Origin: Elusimicrobiales bacterium
GTDB lineage: Bacteria > Elusimicrobiota > Elusimicrobia > Elusimicrobiales > UBA9959
Length of the DNA: 64,000 nt
Reading direction: 5' to 3'
Assembly: GCA_031082205.1 (NCBI GenBank)
Contig: JAVHLJ010000001.1
Coordinates: forward strand, 110,961 to 174,960
This document shows positions 51,389-61,262 of this stretch, one piece after another. A program made the translations under genes and the position numbers. Numbering within the stretch: the stretch's first letter is position 1; the number at the start of each line of letters is the position of its first letter. The notes below the pieces were generated by a model. It searched no databases. It was not told where the DNA came from and worked only from the letters and a program-made list of their open reading frames with translations.

Positions 51389-52291
51389 CTACAGGGCCAG
51401 TTCGTAAAGATAAAGCAAAGGGAAGAAAAGCAGGGTCGACAGGACTATGGCCTGGGCGGTCAGGTCCGCGTCGAAATCGAACTCCCGAGCCACCACGTAG
51501 TTGAGCACCGCCGCCGGCATGGCCATCTGCAGGAATACGGCCGAAGAGATCTCCCCGGAAAATCCCAGCAGCCGCGCCGCGGCCAGGCAGAGGGCCGGCA
51601 GCGCCAGCAGTTTCACCGCGCTTATCGCCGCGAGCCGGCCCAGGTTGCCCGCGATCCTCTTCCCGTAAAGGCTCACCCCTATGGTAAAAAGCGACAGGGG
51701 CATCGTAGTCCTGCCTATGTCCGTCATGACCGTCTCCGCCAGGGCCGGCAGCCTCCAGCCCGAAGCGGCCAGGCCCAGACCCGCCAGCGAGGCCCAGAGT
51801 ACCACATTGCGGGCCGCCGTGCGCAGGAGCCGGGAGGGGGGGCAGCCGCCTTCCCCGCATATCGTGGTCATCAGCGCGAATCCCGCCGTGAACACGATGA
51901 CATTGTGCAGGGAGGAGATGATGGCGGCGTGGCCTATCAGGTGCTCCCCGAGCCGCAGGGAGACCACCGGGAAGCCGAGATAGACGGTATTGCCCATCAC
52001 CGAAACTATCAGCATGAGCCGCGCGAAGCGCCAGTCCAGGCCGAAAAAGCGCCAGGCGGACCAGACCCCGGCCATGCAGAAGATCAGCGGCAGGCTATTA
52101 ACTAAAAGGAAGTCCGATCCCAGCCCCTCCAGCGGCGTGGAGCCTATCTTCACGATTATAAGGCAGGGGAGGGCGAGGAAGTAAAGGTACTGGTTGAAAG
52201 CCTTCTCCGCGCCATCGCCGACCACCCCGAAACGCCGGAAGAGCCAGCCGGCGCCGATTATCAGCAGGAGGGTGAGGATTATGCCCGTCAT
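51389..52291 (-). CDS. AEC-family carrier (auxin efflux carrier type)
   Basis: The 300-residue protein has about ten helices in two five-helix halves, with VMGNTVYLGFPV near residue 95 and the late MAMPAAVLNYVVAREF that are usual in bacterial AEC transporters. These export or exchange organic or amino acids. The start overlaps the stop of the upstream AAE-type transporter by 4 bp, so both are made together. Confidence 0.85.
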   Translation of the reverse strand: MTGIILTLLLIIGAGWLFRRFGVVGDGAEKAFNQYLYFLALPCLIIVKIGSTPLEGLGSDFLLVNSLPLIFCMAGVWSAWRFFGLDWRFARLMLIVSVMGNTVYLGFPVVSLRLGEHLIGHAAIISSLHNVIVFTAGFALMTTICGEGGCPPSRLLRTAARNVVLWASLAGLGLAASGWRLPALAETVMTDIGRTTMPLSLFTIGVSLYGKRIAGNLGRLAAISAVKLLALPALCLAAARLLGFSGEISSAVFLQMAMPAAVLNYVVAREFDFDADLTAQAIVLSTLLFFPLLYLYELAL

Positions 52292-53943
52292 CCCATGAAA
52301 TAGAGGACCAGGAGCTGGGCCGAGATGACGCGCAGTATCATGACCAGCGGGTAGACCGTGGCGTAGGCCATGGCCGCGCGGTTGGAGGGCGCCATCGCGT
52401 TGGCGAAGGCCAGCGCGGGCGGGTCGGTCATCGAGCCGGCCAGGGCGCCGCAGAGCGAGAGGTAATTAACGCCCAGCCTGGCCTTGGCGAATACGCCGGC
52501 GGCGATGATGGGGAGCACGGTTATGAGGAAAGCGAAGAGCATGATGTAAAAGCCGCCGCCGTGCAGCAGGGTCTCGAAGAAGGTGCCTCCCGCCTTGAGG
52601 CCGACGCAGGCCAGGAACAGGACTATGCCCAGCTCGCGCAGCATCAGGTTGCCGGCGGGCGGGAGATACCAGTTCAGCGGGCCGATGTGCTGGACATAGC
52701 TGAGTATTATGGCCATGATCAGCGGCCCGCCGGCCAGGCCCAGCTTGACCGGGGCGCTGAGGCCCGGTATCGCTATCGGGATGGAGCCCAGGACGACGCC
52801 GGCCGCTATCCCGATGAAGGCGGGAATGAGCTGCGGGTGGTTGAGGTCCTTCACGGAATTGCCCAGGAAAGCGGCGGCCCTGGCGACCGAACCCTCCTCG
52901 CCGACCAGGACAAGGTTGTCGGCGAACTGCAGGACATAGGAATCCGAGACCAGGAACTCCACGTCGGCGCGGGCCACGCGGGTGGCGGCCACGTCGTACT
53001 GGGCCTCCAGCCCCGCCTCCTCCAGCGTCTTGCCGATGACTTCCCGGCGGGTCACGATGACGCGCGAGTGGATGATGCGGCTGGGGAGCTTCTTGAGGTC
53101 CACGTCGCTTTTAGAGCCGACCACGAGCATGAACTTGCGCACGGCTTCCTCGCGGCCCACGGCCAGCAGCGTGTCGCCGGCGCGGACCACGGTGCCGTCG
53201 TGGGCCACGGCGAGGGTCCCGTCGTGGTAGATGCGCGAGACCACCACGCCTATCTCGTCGATGGCCGGGATGTCCTTCACCTTCAGGCCGTCGAGGTTCC
53301 GGTTCTCCACCTTTACGCTGAGGTTGGCTATCTCGGAGCCGGATTTGTGCTCGTCGGGCGCGCCCATGTCGGCCTCGGCCTGCCTGCGGAAGACGGTCCG
53401 CAGGAGGAGCATCGTAAGGATTATCCCCATGATGGCGCCGGGATAGGCCAGCGCGTAGCCCACGGAAGTGGCGTTGACCGCCTCGGGCTTTATGGCCTCC
53501 AGCGTCTGCTGGGCCGCGGCCAGCGAGGGGGTATTGGTCACGGCGCCGGAGTACATGCCGACGGCCGTGGGGATATCGTAGCCGGCCAGTTTCGCCACGG
53601 CTATGGTTACGGCCACGCCGCCCAGGACCACGGCGGCGGCCATCAGGTTGAGCTTTATGCCCTCCCTGCGGAAGGAGGAGAAGAAGCCGGGCCCCACCTG
53701 GGTGCCTATCGAATAGACGAAGAGTATGAGGCCGAAGTCCCGCAGGAACTCCAGCGTGTCGTGGTCGGTGTCGAAACCGAAATGGCCGAACAGTATGCCG
53801 GAGAACAGGACTCCGGCTATGCCCAGGTTGATGCCGAACACCTTTATGTTGCCGATGGCCAGGCCGGCGGCGGCGACCACCATCATCACGAAAACCGTAT
53901 GCGCGGCCGAGTGGGGGGAGAAGAGGTAAGCGAGCAGGTCCAT
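52288..53943 (-). CDS. AspT/YidE-family (AAE) antiporter with two TrkA-C domains
   Basis: The 551-residue protein has two five-helix AAE domains (about 1-165 and 370-551) around two TrkA-C domains (about 190-360, with LDGLKVKDIPAIDEIGVVVSRI). GFDTDHDTLEFLRDFGLILFVYSIGTQVGPGFF near residue 55-85 and FLACVGLKAGGTFF near 440 are the repeated core motifs. Members exchange amino or dicarboxylic acids (aspartate:alanine is the prototype). TrkA-C domains suggest ligand gating. Coupled by 4 bp to the AEC gene downstream. Confidence 0.9.
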   Translation of the reverse strand: MDLLAYLFSPHSAAHTVFVMMVVAAAGLAIGNIKVFGINLGIAGVLFSGILFGHFGFDTDHDTLEFLRDFGLILFVYSIGTQVGPGFFSSFRREGIKLNLMAAAVVLGGVAVTIAVAKLAGYDIPTAVGMYSGAVTNTPSLAAAQQTLEAIKPEAVNATSVGYALAYPGAIMGIILTMLLLRTVFRRQAEADMGAPDEHKSGSEIANLSVKVENRNLDGLKVKDIPAIDEIGVVVSRIYHDGTLAVAHDGTVVRAGDTLLAVGREEAVRKFMLVVGSKSDVDLKKLPSRIIHSRVIVTRREVIGKTLEEAGLEAQYDVAATRVARADVEFLVSDSYVLQFADNLVLVGEEGSVARAAAFLGNSVKDLNHPQLIPAFIGIAAGVVLGSIPIAIPGLSAPVKLGLAGGPLIMAIILSYVQHIGPLNWYLPPAGNLMLRELGIVLFLACVGLKAGGTFFETLLHGGGFYIMLFAFLITVLPIIAAGVFAKARLGVNYLSLCGALAGSMTDPPALAFANAMAPSNRAAMAYATVYPLVMILRVISAQLLVLYFMG

Positions 53944-54014
53944 CGTTGGGCGTCTCCGTCGGGGGATTTCACCTAGATTCTATCAAAATACGGGGACCGC
54001 CGGCCCAATTTTCA

Positions 54015-54020
54015 TATAAT
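54015..54020 (+). promoter_or_regulatory. Putative -10 of the AmpG-like gene
   Basis: TATAAT in an AT-rich patch, about 38 bases before the ATG, with AGGAGA as ribosome-binding site in between. The -35 region is poor. Confidence 0.45.
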
Positions 54021-54058
54021 TACAGCAGCCGCGGGGCAACCGAACTTCAGGAGAACGA

Positions 54059-55399
54059 ATGATACCGAAAGCAGAAAGCCGAACACCCTGGTCCTACGTC
54101 CCGACCACCTATTTCGCCGAGGGCCTGCCGTACATGATAGTGAACGCCCTGGCCGTCATAATCTACAAGAAGATGGGCGTCTCCAACACGCTGATAGCGT
54201 TCTGGACCAGCTGGCTCTACCTCCCCTGGGTCATAAAGATGCTGTGGGGCCCGCTGATAGACATGTACTCCACCAAGCGGAACTGGATAGCCTGGACCCA
54301 GGCGCTGATGGCCGCGGCGATAATCTGCGCCGCCCTGTCGCTCAAGACCCCGCTGTTCCTCTATGTCTCGATGGCCTGCTTCATGGCCGTCGCTTTCCTC
54401 TCGGCCACTCACGACATAGCCGTGGACGGCTTCTACATGCTGTCCATGAACGAGAGCCGGCAGGCCTTCTTCGTAGGCATCCGGGCCTTCTGCTACCGCC
54501 TGGCCATGCTTTTCAGCTCCGGCGTCCTGGTGATGCTGGCGGGCCGCATAGAGACCTCCACCGGCGATATACCGCACAGCTGGACCACGGTGCTGCTGCT
54601 CGCGGCGGCCATCATGGGCCTGCTGTTCGTCTATCACAGGGTCTGGCTGCCTTACCCGGCCGCGGATAAGCCAGACAAGGCCAAGGGCAGCCAGCTGGCG
54701 GAGTTCGGGGAGATCTTCGCGGCCTATTTCAAGCTGGAGAACGTGAAAATAGGCCTGGCCTTCATCCTTACCTACCGCTTCGGCGAGGCGATGCTGCTGA
54801 AACTGGCGGCCCCGTTCATGCTGGATACGGCCGAAAAGGGCGGCCTGGCGCTGGCCACCTCGGACGTCGGCGTGATATACGGCACCATCGGCCTCGTTTC
54901 GCTCATCATAGGCGGCCTCATGGGCGGCTGGATAATCTCTAAATACGGCCTCCGCCGCACCATCTGGCCGCTGGCCTTCATGCTCAACGCCCCCGACCTG
55001 GTCTATGTCTACATGGCCTACGCCAAGCCGGCGCTGACCTACGCCACGCTTAATTTCCCGCAGTTCGCCCCGCTGGGCTGGATACTGCCGGCCTCGGTGA
55101 ACCTGCCCGCCGGCCCCATACCGGCGCTGGTGGCCCTGGAGCAGTTCGGCTACGGCCTCGGCACCACGGCCTTCATGTTCTACATGATCACTCTGACCGG
55201 CGAAAAGTACAAGACGGCCCATTTCGCCATCTCGACGGGCATAATGGCCCTGGGCATGATGGTGCCGGGCTTCGTCAGCGGCTGGCTGCAGGAGAGGGCG
55301 GGCTACCCGGAGTTCTTCATCATAGTCTGCTTCGCCACCATACCGGGCATGCTGCTGATCCCTTTCCTGAAAATAAAGGACAAAACCGCAAAGGCCTGA
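54059..55399 (+). CDS. MFS transporter, AmpG-like
   Basis: The 446-residue protein has 12 predicted helices. The N-terminal YFAEGLPYMIVN...LYLPWVIKMLWGPLID and the AVDGFYM loop match AmpG-like permeases, which import anhydro-muropeptides or related sugars. Similar genes near sugar-use genes are often oligosaccharide carriers, so either role is possible. It stands alone between a divergent antiporter operon and a terminator. Confidence 0.82.
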   Translation: MIPKAESRTPWSYVPTTYFAEGLPYMIVNALAVIIYKKMGVSNTLIAFWTSWLYLPWVIKMLWGPLIDMYSTKRNWIAWTQALMAAAIICAALSLKTPLFLYVSMACFMAVAFLSATHDIAVDGFYMLSMNESRQAFFVGIRAFCYRLAMLFSSGVLVMLAGRIETSTGDIPHSWTTVLLLAAAIMGLLFVYHRVWLPYPAADKPDKAKGSQLAEFGEIFAAYFKLENVKIGLAFILTYRFGEAMLLKLAAPFMLDTAEKGGLALATSDVGVIYGTIGLVSLIIGGLMGGWIISKYGLRRTIWPLAFMLNAPDLVYVYMAYAKPALTYATLNFPQFAPLGWILPASVNLPAGPIPALVALEQFGYGLGTTAFMFYMITLTGEKYKTAHFAISTGIMALGMMVPGFVSGWLQERAGYPEFFIIVCFATIPGMLLIPFLKIKDKTAKA

Positions 55400-55414
55400 C
55401 GACGCGGACAAAAA

Positions 55415-55446
55415 AAAGGACCCGGCCGCTATCGGCCGGGTCCTTT
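55415..55446. terminator. Intrinsic terminator between convergent genes
   Basis: The 13 bp stem AAAGGACCCGGCC (55415-55427) with GGCCGGGTCCTTT (55434-55446) has a 6-base loop. A's before and T's after allow it to end the AmpG-like gene and, on the other strand, the ferredoxin gene. A further palindrome AAGCCTTTAAAGGCTT (55454-55469) overlaps the ferredoxin stop codon. Confidence 0.88.
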
Positions 55447-55467
55447 GCTTTCTAAGCCTTTAAAGGC

Positions 55468-55653
55468 TTATTCGCACTTGATGCAGGAGACGGGGCAGTT
55501 GCCGGCGGTCGCCTTGCAGGCGTCTTCCTTGCCCGCGGGCACGTCCGCGGACTTAACGATAGCCTTGTCCGCGTCCATCTCGAAGATGTCGGGCTGCTCG
55601 CTGGCGCAGAGGCCGCAGCCTATGCACGCTTCTTTGTCTATGCTGACCTTCAT
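55468..55653 (-). CDS. Monocluster [4Fe-4S] ferredoxin
   Basis: The 61-residue ferredoxin has C10, C13 and C16 (CIGCGLC) plus C53 (NCPVSC) as ligands for one cluster, like the ferredoxins of Thermotoga and Pyrococcus. The position that holds a disulfide cysteine in those is Gln20 here, while its partner C46 remains and C57 and C60 are extra. It probably carries electrons between the oxidoreductases and the hydrogenase. It has its own promoter and a CGGAGG ribosome-binding site. Confidence 0.93.
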   Translation of the reverse strand: MKVSIDKEACIGCGLCASEQPDIFEMDADKAIVKSADVPAGKEDACKATAGNCPVSCIKCE

Positions 55654-55702
55654 GTTATACCTCCGCGTTTTTTAGCCCCCGCGGGCTTTTTCTTACGGTT
55701 AA

Positions 55703-55731
55703 ATTATAAAAAATAAGCCGCGCCCTGCCAA
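55703..55731 (-). promoter_or_regulatory. Promoter of the ferredoxin gene
   Basis: On the minus strand TTGGCA (55731-55726), 17 bp spacer and TATAAT (55708-55703) form a near-consensus promoter lying just beyond the stop of the sugar ABC ATPase gene. The start site near 55696 gives a leader of about 43 bases that contains a hairpin (AGCCCGCGGGGGCT). Confidence 0.8.
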
Positions 55732-55734
55732 CCC

Positions 55735-56835
<1,101 letters not shown>

Positions 56836-56841
56836 GGGCGC

Positions 56842-57723
56842 TTATCCTTTGACGCTGCCGAGCGTGAGGCCCGAGATCAGCCACTTGGAGGAATAGAGGA
56901 AGACCGCCAGCACGGGCAGGGTGACCAGCATGGAGCCGGCGGCGAACATGCCCCACTGCGTTATGAACTGCCCCTGCAGCTCGAAGAGGCCCAGCGTCCA
57001 GGTGTACTGCTTGCTGCTGAACAGCACGACGCGGGCCACCAGGTACTCGTTCCAGGCGGTGGTGAAGTTGAAAAGGAAGGCGATGCTCAGGGCGGGAGTG
57101 GAGAGCGGCAGGATGACGCGGTAGAAGGCGCCTATCTGCGAGGTGCCGTCCACCAGCGCCGCCTCCTCCAGCGAGCGGGGGATGGTGTCGTAATAGCCCT
57201 TGAGGATCCAGATGCTGAAAGGCAGCGACGAGACCGAGTAGGCGATTATCATGCCGAGGTAGGTGTTCATCAGCCCCAGCTTCATGATCATCAGGAACAG
57301 CGGCAGTATCAGCATGCCGGCCGGGATCATCTGCGTCGAGAGCAGCAGTATCAGGCCGGCCTTCTTGCCGCCGAAGCTGAAGCGGGAGAAGGCGTAGGCG
57401 GCGGTCGAGGCCAGCGAGACGCCGATGAAAGAGGTCGCGACCGTGATGACCAGCGAGTTCCAGAGCCAGCGCAGGAAATGGGTCGAGGTGAGCAGCGACC
57501 AGTAGGACCTGAAGGTGGCCCCGTCGGGGATCAGGGCCAGGTCGGTGGAGACCAGCTTGTCGCCCGGCCGCAGCGAGACCGAGAAGATGCGCAGCAGCGG
57601 GTAGACGCAGACGCAGACGAAAGCGATGATGCCCAGGTGTATGAGCGCGTACTTGATCAGCTTCTTCCGCCTGTGGGCGGCGGCCTGCTCGGCCCCGGCG
57701 GCGCGGATCGCGTCCGTGGTCAT
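56842..57723 (-). CDS. Sugar ABC importer permease (MalG type)
   Basis: The 293-residue inner-membrane permease has six helices and the EAA loop EEAALVDGTSQIGAFYRVILPLSTPAL (about 185-210), which contacts the ATPase. It starts within 4 bp overlap of the MalF-type gene and is followed 6 bp later by the ATPase gene. Confidence 0.93.
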   Translation of the reverse strand: MTTDAIRAAGAEQAAAHRRKKLIKYALIHLGIIAFVCVCVYPLLRIFSVSLRPGDKLVSTDLALIPDGATFRSYWSLLTSTHFLRWLWNSLVITVATSFIGVSLASTAAYAFSRFSFGGKKAGLILLLSTQMIPAGMLILPLFLMIMKLGLMNTYLGMIIAYSVSSLPFSIWILKGYYDTIPRSLEEAALVDGTSQIGAFYRVILPLSTPALSIAFLFNFTTAWNEYLVARVVLFSSKQYTWTLGLFELQGQFITQWGMFAAGSMLVTLPVLAVFLYSSKWLISGLTLGSVKG

Positions 57724-58904
57724 CGGGCCTCCTTGGCCGCGTCGAAGGTCTTGAGGTAGAAGACCGAGATGGCGAAGAGTATGAGGAAGATGACTATCGC
57801 GAAAGCGGCGGAATAGCTGTAGCGGTTATAGGTGAAGGCCGCCTTGTAGAGAGCCGACACAAGGATGTCGGCCTGCTCGGTGCCGCCGGCCTGGCCGGTC
57901 ACCAGGTAGATGACGTTTATGTTGTTGAAGGTCCAGACCGTGCCCAGAGTGACGGCCGGCATCAGGACCGGCTTTATCAGCGGCAGCGTGATGAAACGCA
58001 GCTTCTGGAAATACGAGGCCCCGTCTATGTCGGCCGCGTCGTAATAGGAGCTCGATATGGACTGGAGGCCGCCCAGGATGACGACCATCATGAAGGGTAT
58101 GCCCAGCCAGACGTTTATCAGCATGCAGGTCGTCAGCGGGTGGTCGCTGAGCCACTGCACGGGGCCCACACCCAGCGAGGCGAGGAAAGGGGAGAAGGCG
58201 GCTATCTTGTTCAGGATGATATTGACGAAGCCGTACTGCGAGTGGAACTCGCCGCGCATCGCGAGGACGGCCACCACCTGCGGCATGGCCCACGGTATGA
58301 CCAGCAGCGTGCGGTAGACGCCCTTGAAGCGTATGTCGTTATTGAGCATCAGGGCCAGCGCGAAGCCGCCCAGGACGTGGAAGAAGACGTTGACGAACGT
58401 CCACCAGAGCGTGCGGCCCAGCAGCTTGAAAAAGCCCGCCTCGGCCAGCGGCGGGACGGTGAAGACGTCGTAGTACTGCCGCAGGCCCACGAAGGGCAGC
58501 GTGCCCGTCTGCTTCCACTGCATGATGGTGGTCAGCTTGAGGTCGTGGAAAGAGAGGTAGATCTGGAAGACGAAGGGATAGACCAGCAGCAGCGCCAGGC
58601 CGGTGAAGGCCGGGGCCAGCAGCAGGTAGGCCAGCGAGTTGCGGCCCTTTACGATATGGCGGAAGAAGAGGAGCACCACGGCCTCGGTGGCGAAAAGCCA
58701 GGCGAAGAGGCCCTCCTTGCCCAGCCCCGCGGCTCCCAGGCCCAGCCAGGCCAGCAGGGGGAAACCGGCCAGGCCGGCCCAGAAGAACCAGGGCCGGTCG
58801 TGGAACTTGAAATGGTAGTAGAAATAGCCCTCGAGCACGGCTATGCCGGCCGCCACTACGAACACGAACCAGGCCACTTCGTAAAGGGAGGAGAGCAGTT
58901 CCAT
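57720..58904 (-). CDS. Sugar ABC importer permease (MalF type)
   Basis: The 394-residue permease has the six-helix core and EAA loop (AADIDGASYFQKLRFITLPL, about 300). An N-terminal extension of about 90 residues adds two or three helices, as in MalF. It shares its start base with the stop of the binding-protein gene and overlaps the MalG-type gene by 4 bp. Substrate is likely a di- or oligosaccharide. Confidence 0.92.
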   Translation of the reverse strand: MELLSSLYEVAWFVFVVAAGIAVLEGYFYYHFKFHDRPWFFWAGLAGFPLLAWLGLGAAGLGKEGLFAWLFATEAVVLLFFRHIVKGRNSLAYLLLAPAFTGLALLLVYPFVFQIYLSFHDLKLTTIMQWKQTGTLPFVGLRQYYDVFTVPPLAEAGFFKLLGRTLWWTFVNVFFHVLGGFALALMLNNDIRFKGVYRTLLVIPWAMPQVVAVLAMRGEFHSQYGFVNIILNKIAAFSPFLASLGVGPVQWLSDHPLTTCMLINVWLGIPFMMVVILGGLQSISSSYYDAADIDGASYFQKLRFITLPLIKPVLMPAVTLGTVWTFNNINVIYLVTGQAGGTEQADILVSALYKAAFTYNRYSYSAAFAIVIFLILFAISVFYLKTFDAAKEAR

Positions 58905-60136
58905 CAGCGGTTCATCTCCGAGACCTTCTTCTCGACGTTCTGCTGCATCTTGCGCACGGCCTCTTCGGGGCTCATCTTCCTGGTCGTGGCCAGGCCCATG
59001 TAGTTGCGGGCAGTGTCCCAGATCGCGCGCATCTCGGTGGCCATCGGCATCGGCTTGCCTTTCACGATCTGGTCCATCGAGGCCCTGGAGATGGGGTCGG
59101 AAACTATCTCCGGGGCGGAGGCGGCGGCCTTCAGGGCGGGCAGGCGCTTGAGTTCGACGTACTGCTTCACCTGGTTGGGCTTGGAAACATAGAACTCGAC
59201 CAGGGACTTGAGCAGCGGCATCTTCTCCGCGGGGACCTCGCTGCTGAACAGGAAATACTTGCCGCTGACCATCGGCGAGGGCCAGCGGCCGGTGGCGGAA
59301 AGCTTAGGGATGACCGCCACGCCCAGGTCCTTGCCCAGGAGGTTGGAGTAGGTCGAGATGGCCCAGTCGCCGTTTATGATGAAGGCGGCCTTGCGCTCCT
59401 TGAACAGCGAGTCCATGCAGTTATAGTCGCATTCCGGCGGCACGGCCTTCTTCGCGTACTTTAGGTCGAGATAGAAATTTATGGCGGCGAGCATCGCCGG
59501 GGTGTCCAGCGTGGGCGTCTTGTTGTCCAGCGGCCAGCCGCCGAAGGCGCCCAGCCAGGGCATCAGCCAGAAGGGCTCGCCCATGTCGAAGGCGATGCAG
59601 TAGTCCAGCCTGAAAGCCGGGGCCTTCTCGCGGCAGAACTTGAAAAGCTCTTCGGTGGTGGCGGGCGCCTCGGGGGAGTATTTCCGGTTGAAGAAAAGCA
59701 TCAGGTGATTGCCGTTGGAGACCGGCACGCCCCAGACGCGGCCGTCCAGGGTTATGGCGTCCACGACGGCCTCGTTGAACCTGGAGAAGTCGAAGAGGCC
59801 GTCGAGAGGCTTGATGAAGCCGGAGACGGCGTAGACGCCGGCGGCGTCGGAGGGGGAGAGGATGAGGTCCGGCGGGACGCCGGCCAGCGAGGCGGCCTGG
59901 AACTGCTGGCGCAGGTCCTCGGGCTGGTAATGGCTGCGGACTATCTCGATGCCCTCGTTGCCGGGCAGGGCCCGGAAGGCGGCGAAGACGGAGTCTATGT
60001 AGGGGGCGACCTGGGCGTCCTCCTGCTCCCAGACCACTATGGTCCGGGCCGAGGCCTCCCTGTCCACGGGCCTGGAGCAGGCCTGCAGAAGGGAGAAGAG
60101 GGCGATTCCCGCCGCGAAAAAAACCGTCTTTCTCAA
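58904..60136 (-). CDS. Sugar ABC importer solute-binding lipoprotein
   Basis: This is a 410-residue family 1 extracellular solute-binding protein. I start it at a TTG preceded by GAGGGG, which yields a lipoprotein signal (FFAAGIALFSLLQAC); the longer open frame upstream covers the small membrane protein gene in another frame. The body has VVWEQEDAQV near the mature start, AYFILSPSDAAGVYAV-like lobes and INGDWAISTY. It captures the sugar for the MalF/MalG/MalK-type proteins encoded downstream. Confidence 0.9.
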   Translation of the reverse strand: MRKTVFFAAGIALFSLLQACSRPVDREASARTIVVWEQEDAQVAPYIDSVFAAFRALPGNEGIEIVRSHYQPEDLRQQFQAASLAGVPPDLILSPSDAAGVYAVSGFIKPLDGLFDFSRFNEAVVDAITLDGRVWGVPVSNGNHLMLFFNRKYSPEAPATTEELFKFCREKAPAFRLDYCIAFDMGEPFWLMPWLGAFGGWPLDNKTPTLDTPAMLAAINFYLDLKYAKKAVPPECDYNCMDSLFKERKAAFIINGDWAISTYSNLLGKDLGVAVIPKLSATGRWPSPMVSGKYFLFSSEVPAEKMPLLKSLVEFYVSKPNQVKQYVELKRLPALKAAASAPEIVSDPISRASMDQIVKGKPMPMATEMRAIWDTARNYMGLATTRKMSPEEAVRKMQQNVEKKVSEMNR

Positions 60137-60165
60137 CCCCGAACCCCTCGGGCCGACGAGCGGCC

Positions 60166-60402
60166 CTATCGTTTTGAGACGTTGGTGATGGCGGCCAGCA
60201 GGGCCACCAGCACGGAAAGTTTCAGCGCCGTCCACCAGGATATATGCTCCGCCACGGCGCCCGACGCGACCGCCCCGGGGAACAGCTCCGGTATGGTCCA
60301 CATCCAGAACCATTTTATGAGGAAGATCCCCAGCACGAAAATGGCGGCCACCAGCAGGATTATGGAAGGGATACCGAAGAACAGCGCGTTCCGCATTCTC
60401 AT
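60166..60402 (-). CDS. Small membrane protein, unknown function
   Basis: The 78-residue protein has two hydrophobic segments (about residues 8-35, GIPSIILLVAAIFVLGIFLI, and 55-73, TALKLSVLVALLAAI) and a Trp-rich loop. It begins the sugar importer operon, 29 bp before the binding-protein gene. A TAGAAT nine bases before the ATG on the minus strand suggests a nearly leaderless start. I do not recognise the family. Confidence 0.62.
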   Translation of the reverse strand: MRMRNALFFGIPSIILLVAAIFVLGIFLIKWFWMWTIPELFPGAVASGAVAEHISWWTALKLSVLVALLAAITNVSKR

Positions 60403-60467
60403 TATGAAAAAATTCTAACAAATTATGGGGGGTTTATCACGCCGGGCGCCGCCCGGGGCCTTAATTG

Positions 60468-60473
60468 TATAAT
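60468..60473 (+). promoter_or_regulatory. Putative -10 of the methyltransferase gene, leaderless
   Basis: TATAAT lies six bases before the ATG at 60480, so transcription would begin on the start codon. No -35 is evident in the GC-rich DNA upstream. Confidence 0.52.
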
Positions 60474-60479
60474 TCCGGG

Positions 60480-61262
60480 ATGAAGCGGGACCCGAAGGAC
60501 GAAGGAGCCAGGCTGTTCTGGGACCGCAAGGCGGAGGGGTACCCTTCTCCGCTGGCGCCCGATACGCTCAAGGCGACGCGCAGGACCCTCTCCATGATGC
60601 GCCGGCTTGGCGCGGAGTGGAGGGGCCTGGACGTCCTGGACATAGGCTGCGGCACCGGCCTGTTCGCCCTGGCCATGGCCCCGGCCTCCCGCCGCGTGAC
60701 CGGGACCGACCTCTCTCCCAGGATGCTGGCGCGCATGCGCGGCGAGGCCGCCGCCGCCGGCCTGCGAAATGTCAGGACGCTGAGAGCCGACTGGAAGAAG
60801 TCCGGGGCCGCCGCGCTCAAGGGCCGCTTCGGTCTGGCCGTGGCTTCGATGACCTCGGCCGTCGGCACTCCCTCCGAGATCCTGAAGATGGAGTCCTGCG
60901 CGGAAAAATGCGCCTATGTAGGCTGGTACGGGGTCAGGAAGAACCCCGTAATGGAAGCCATATTCCGGCTGCACGGCCTGCCCTACCGCTCGCCGGAAGG
61001 AGCCTCGCGGGTCGAGCGGTCGCTGAAGGCGCTGGGACGGCGGTTCCGCAAAAAAGTGTTCAGCGAGGCCTGGCGGCGGGAAGAGCCGCTCGAAAAGGCC
61101 CTGCGCGAGGCGCGGGCTCACATCGAAATAAACGGGGTAAAATTCCGCGAAAAAGAGGCCGGGGAACTGCTTCTGAAGCTGTTCCCCGGCGGTACCGTGC
61201 GCCAGCGGACCGAGGCCCGCAAGGCTCTCTTCGTCTGGTCCGGGCCTAAGCGGCGGCCTTGA
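60480..61262 (+). CDS. Class I SAM-dependent methyltransferase
   Basis: The 260-residue protein has SAM motif I VLDIGCGTGLFALAMA and motif II-type GTDLSPRMLARMRGEAAAAG, typical of small-molecule or lipid methyltransferases of the Methyltransf_11/25 type. The C-terminal half, with KSGAAALKGRFGLAVASMTSAVGT, resembles uncharacterised members seen near corrinoid or metal genes, but no substrate can be named. The ATG has no ribosome-binding site and is preceded by a -10 box. The 3' end overlaps ackA by 17 bp. Confidence 0.85.
   Translation: MKRDPKDEGARLFWDRKAEGYPSPLAPDTLKATRRTLSMMRRLGAEWRGLDVLDIGCGTGLFALAMAPASRRVTGTDLSPRMLARMRGEAAAAGLRNVRTLRADWKKSGAAALKGRFGLAVASMTSAVGTPSEILKMESCAEKCAYVGWYGVRKNPVMEAIFRLHGLPYRSPEGASRVERSLKALGRRFRKKVFSEAWRREEPLEKALREARAHIEINGVKFREKEAGELLLKLFPGGTVRQRTEARKALFVWSGPKRRP

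Noticed and set aside
60137..60421. Longer N-terminus for the sugar-binding protein
   Set aside because: It would bury the lipoprotein signal 95 residues inside the protein and overlap the small membrane protein gene. The TTG start after GAGGGG is better.
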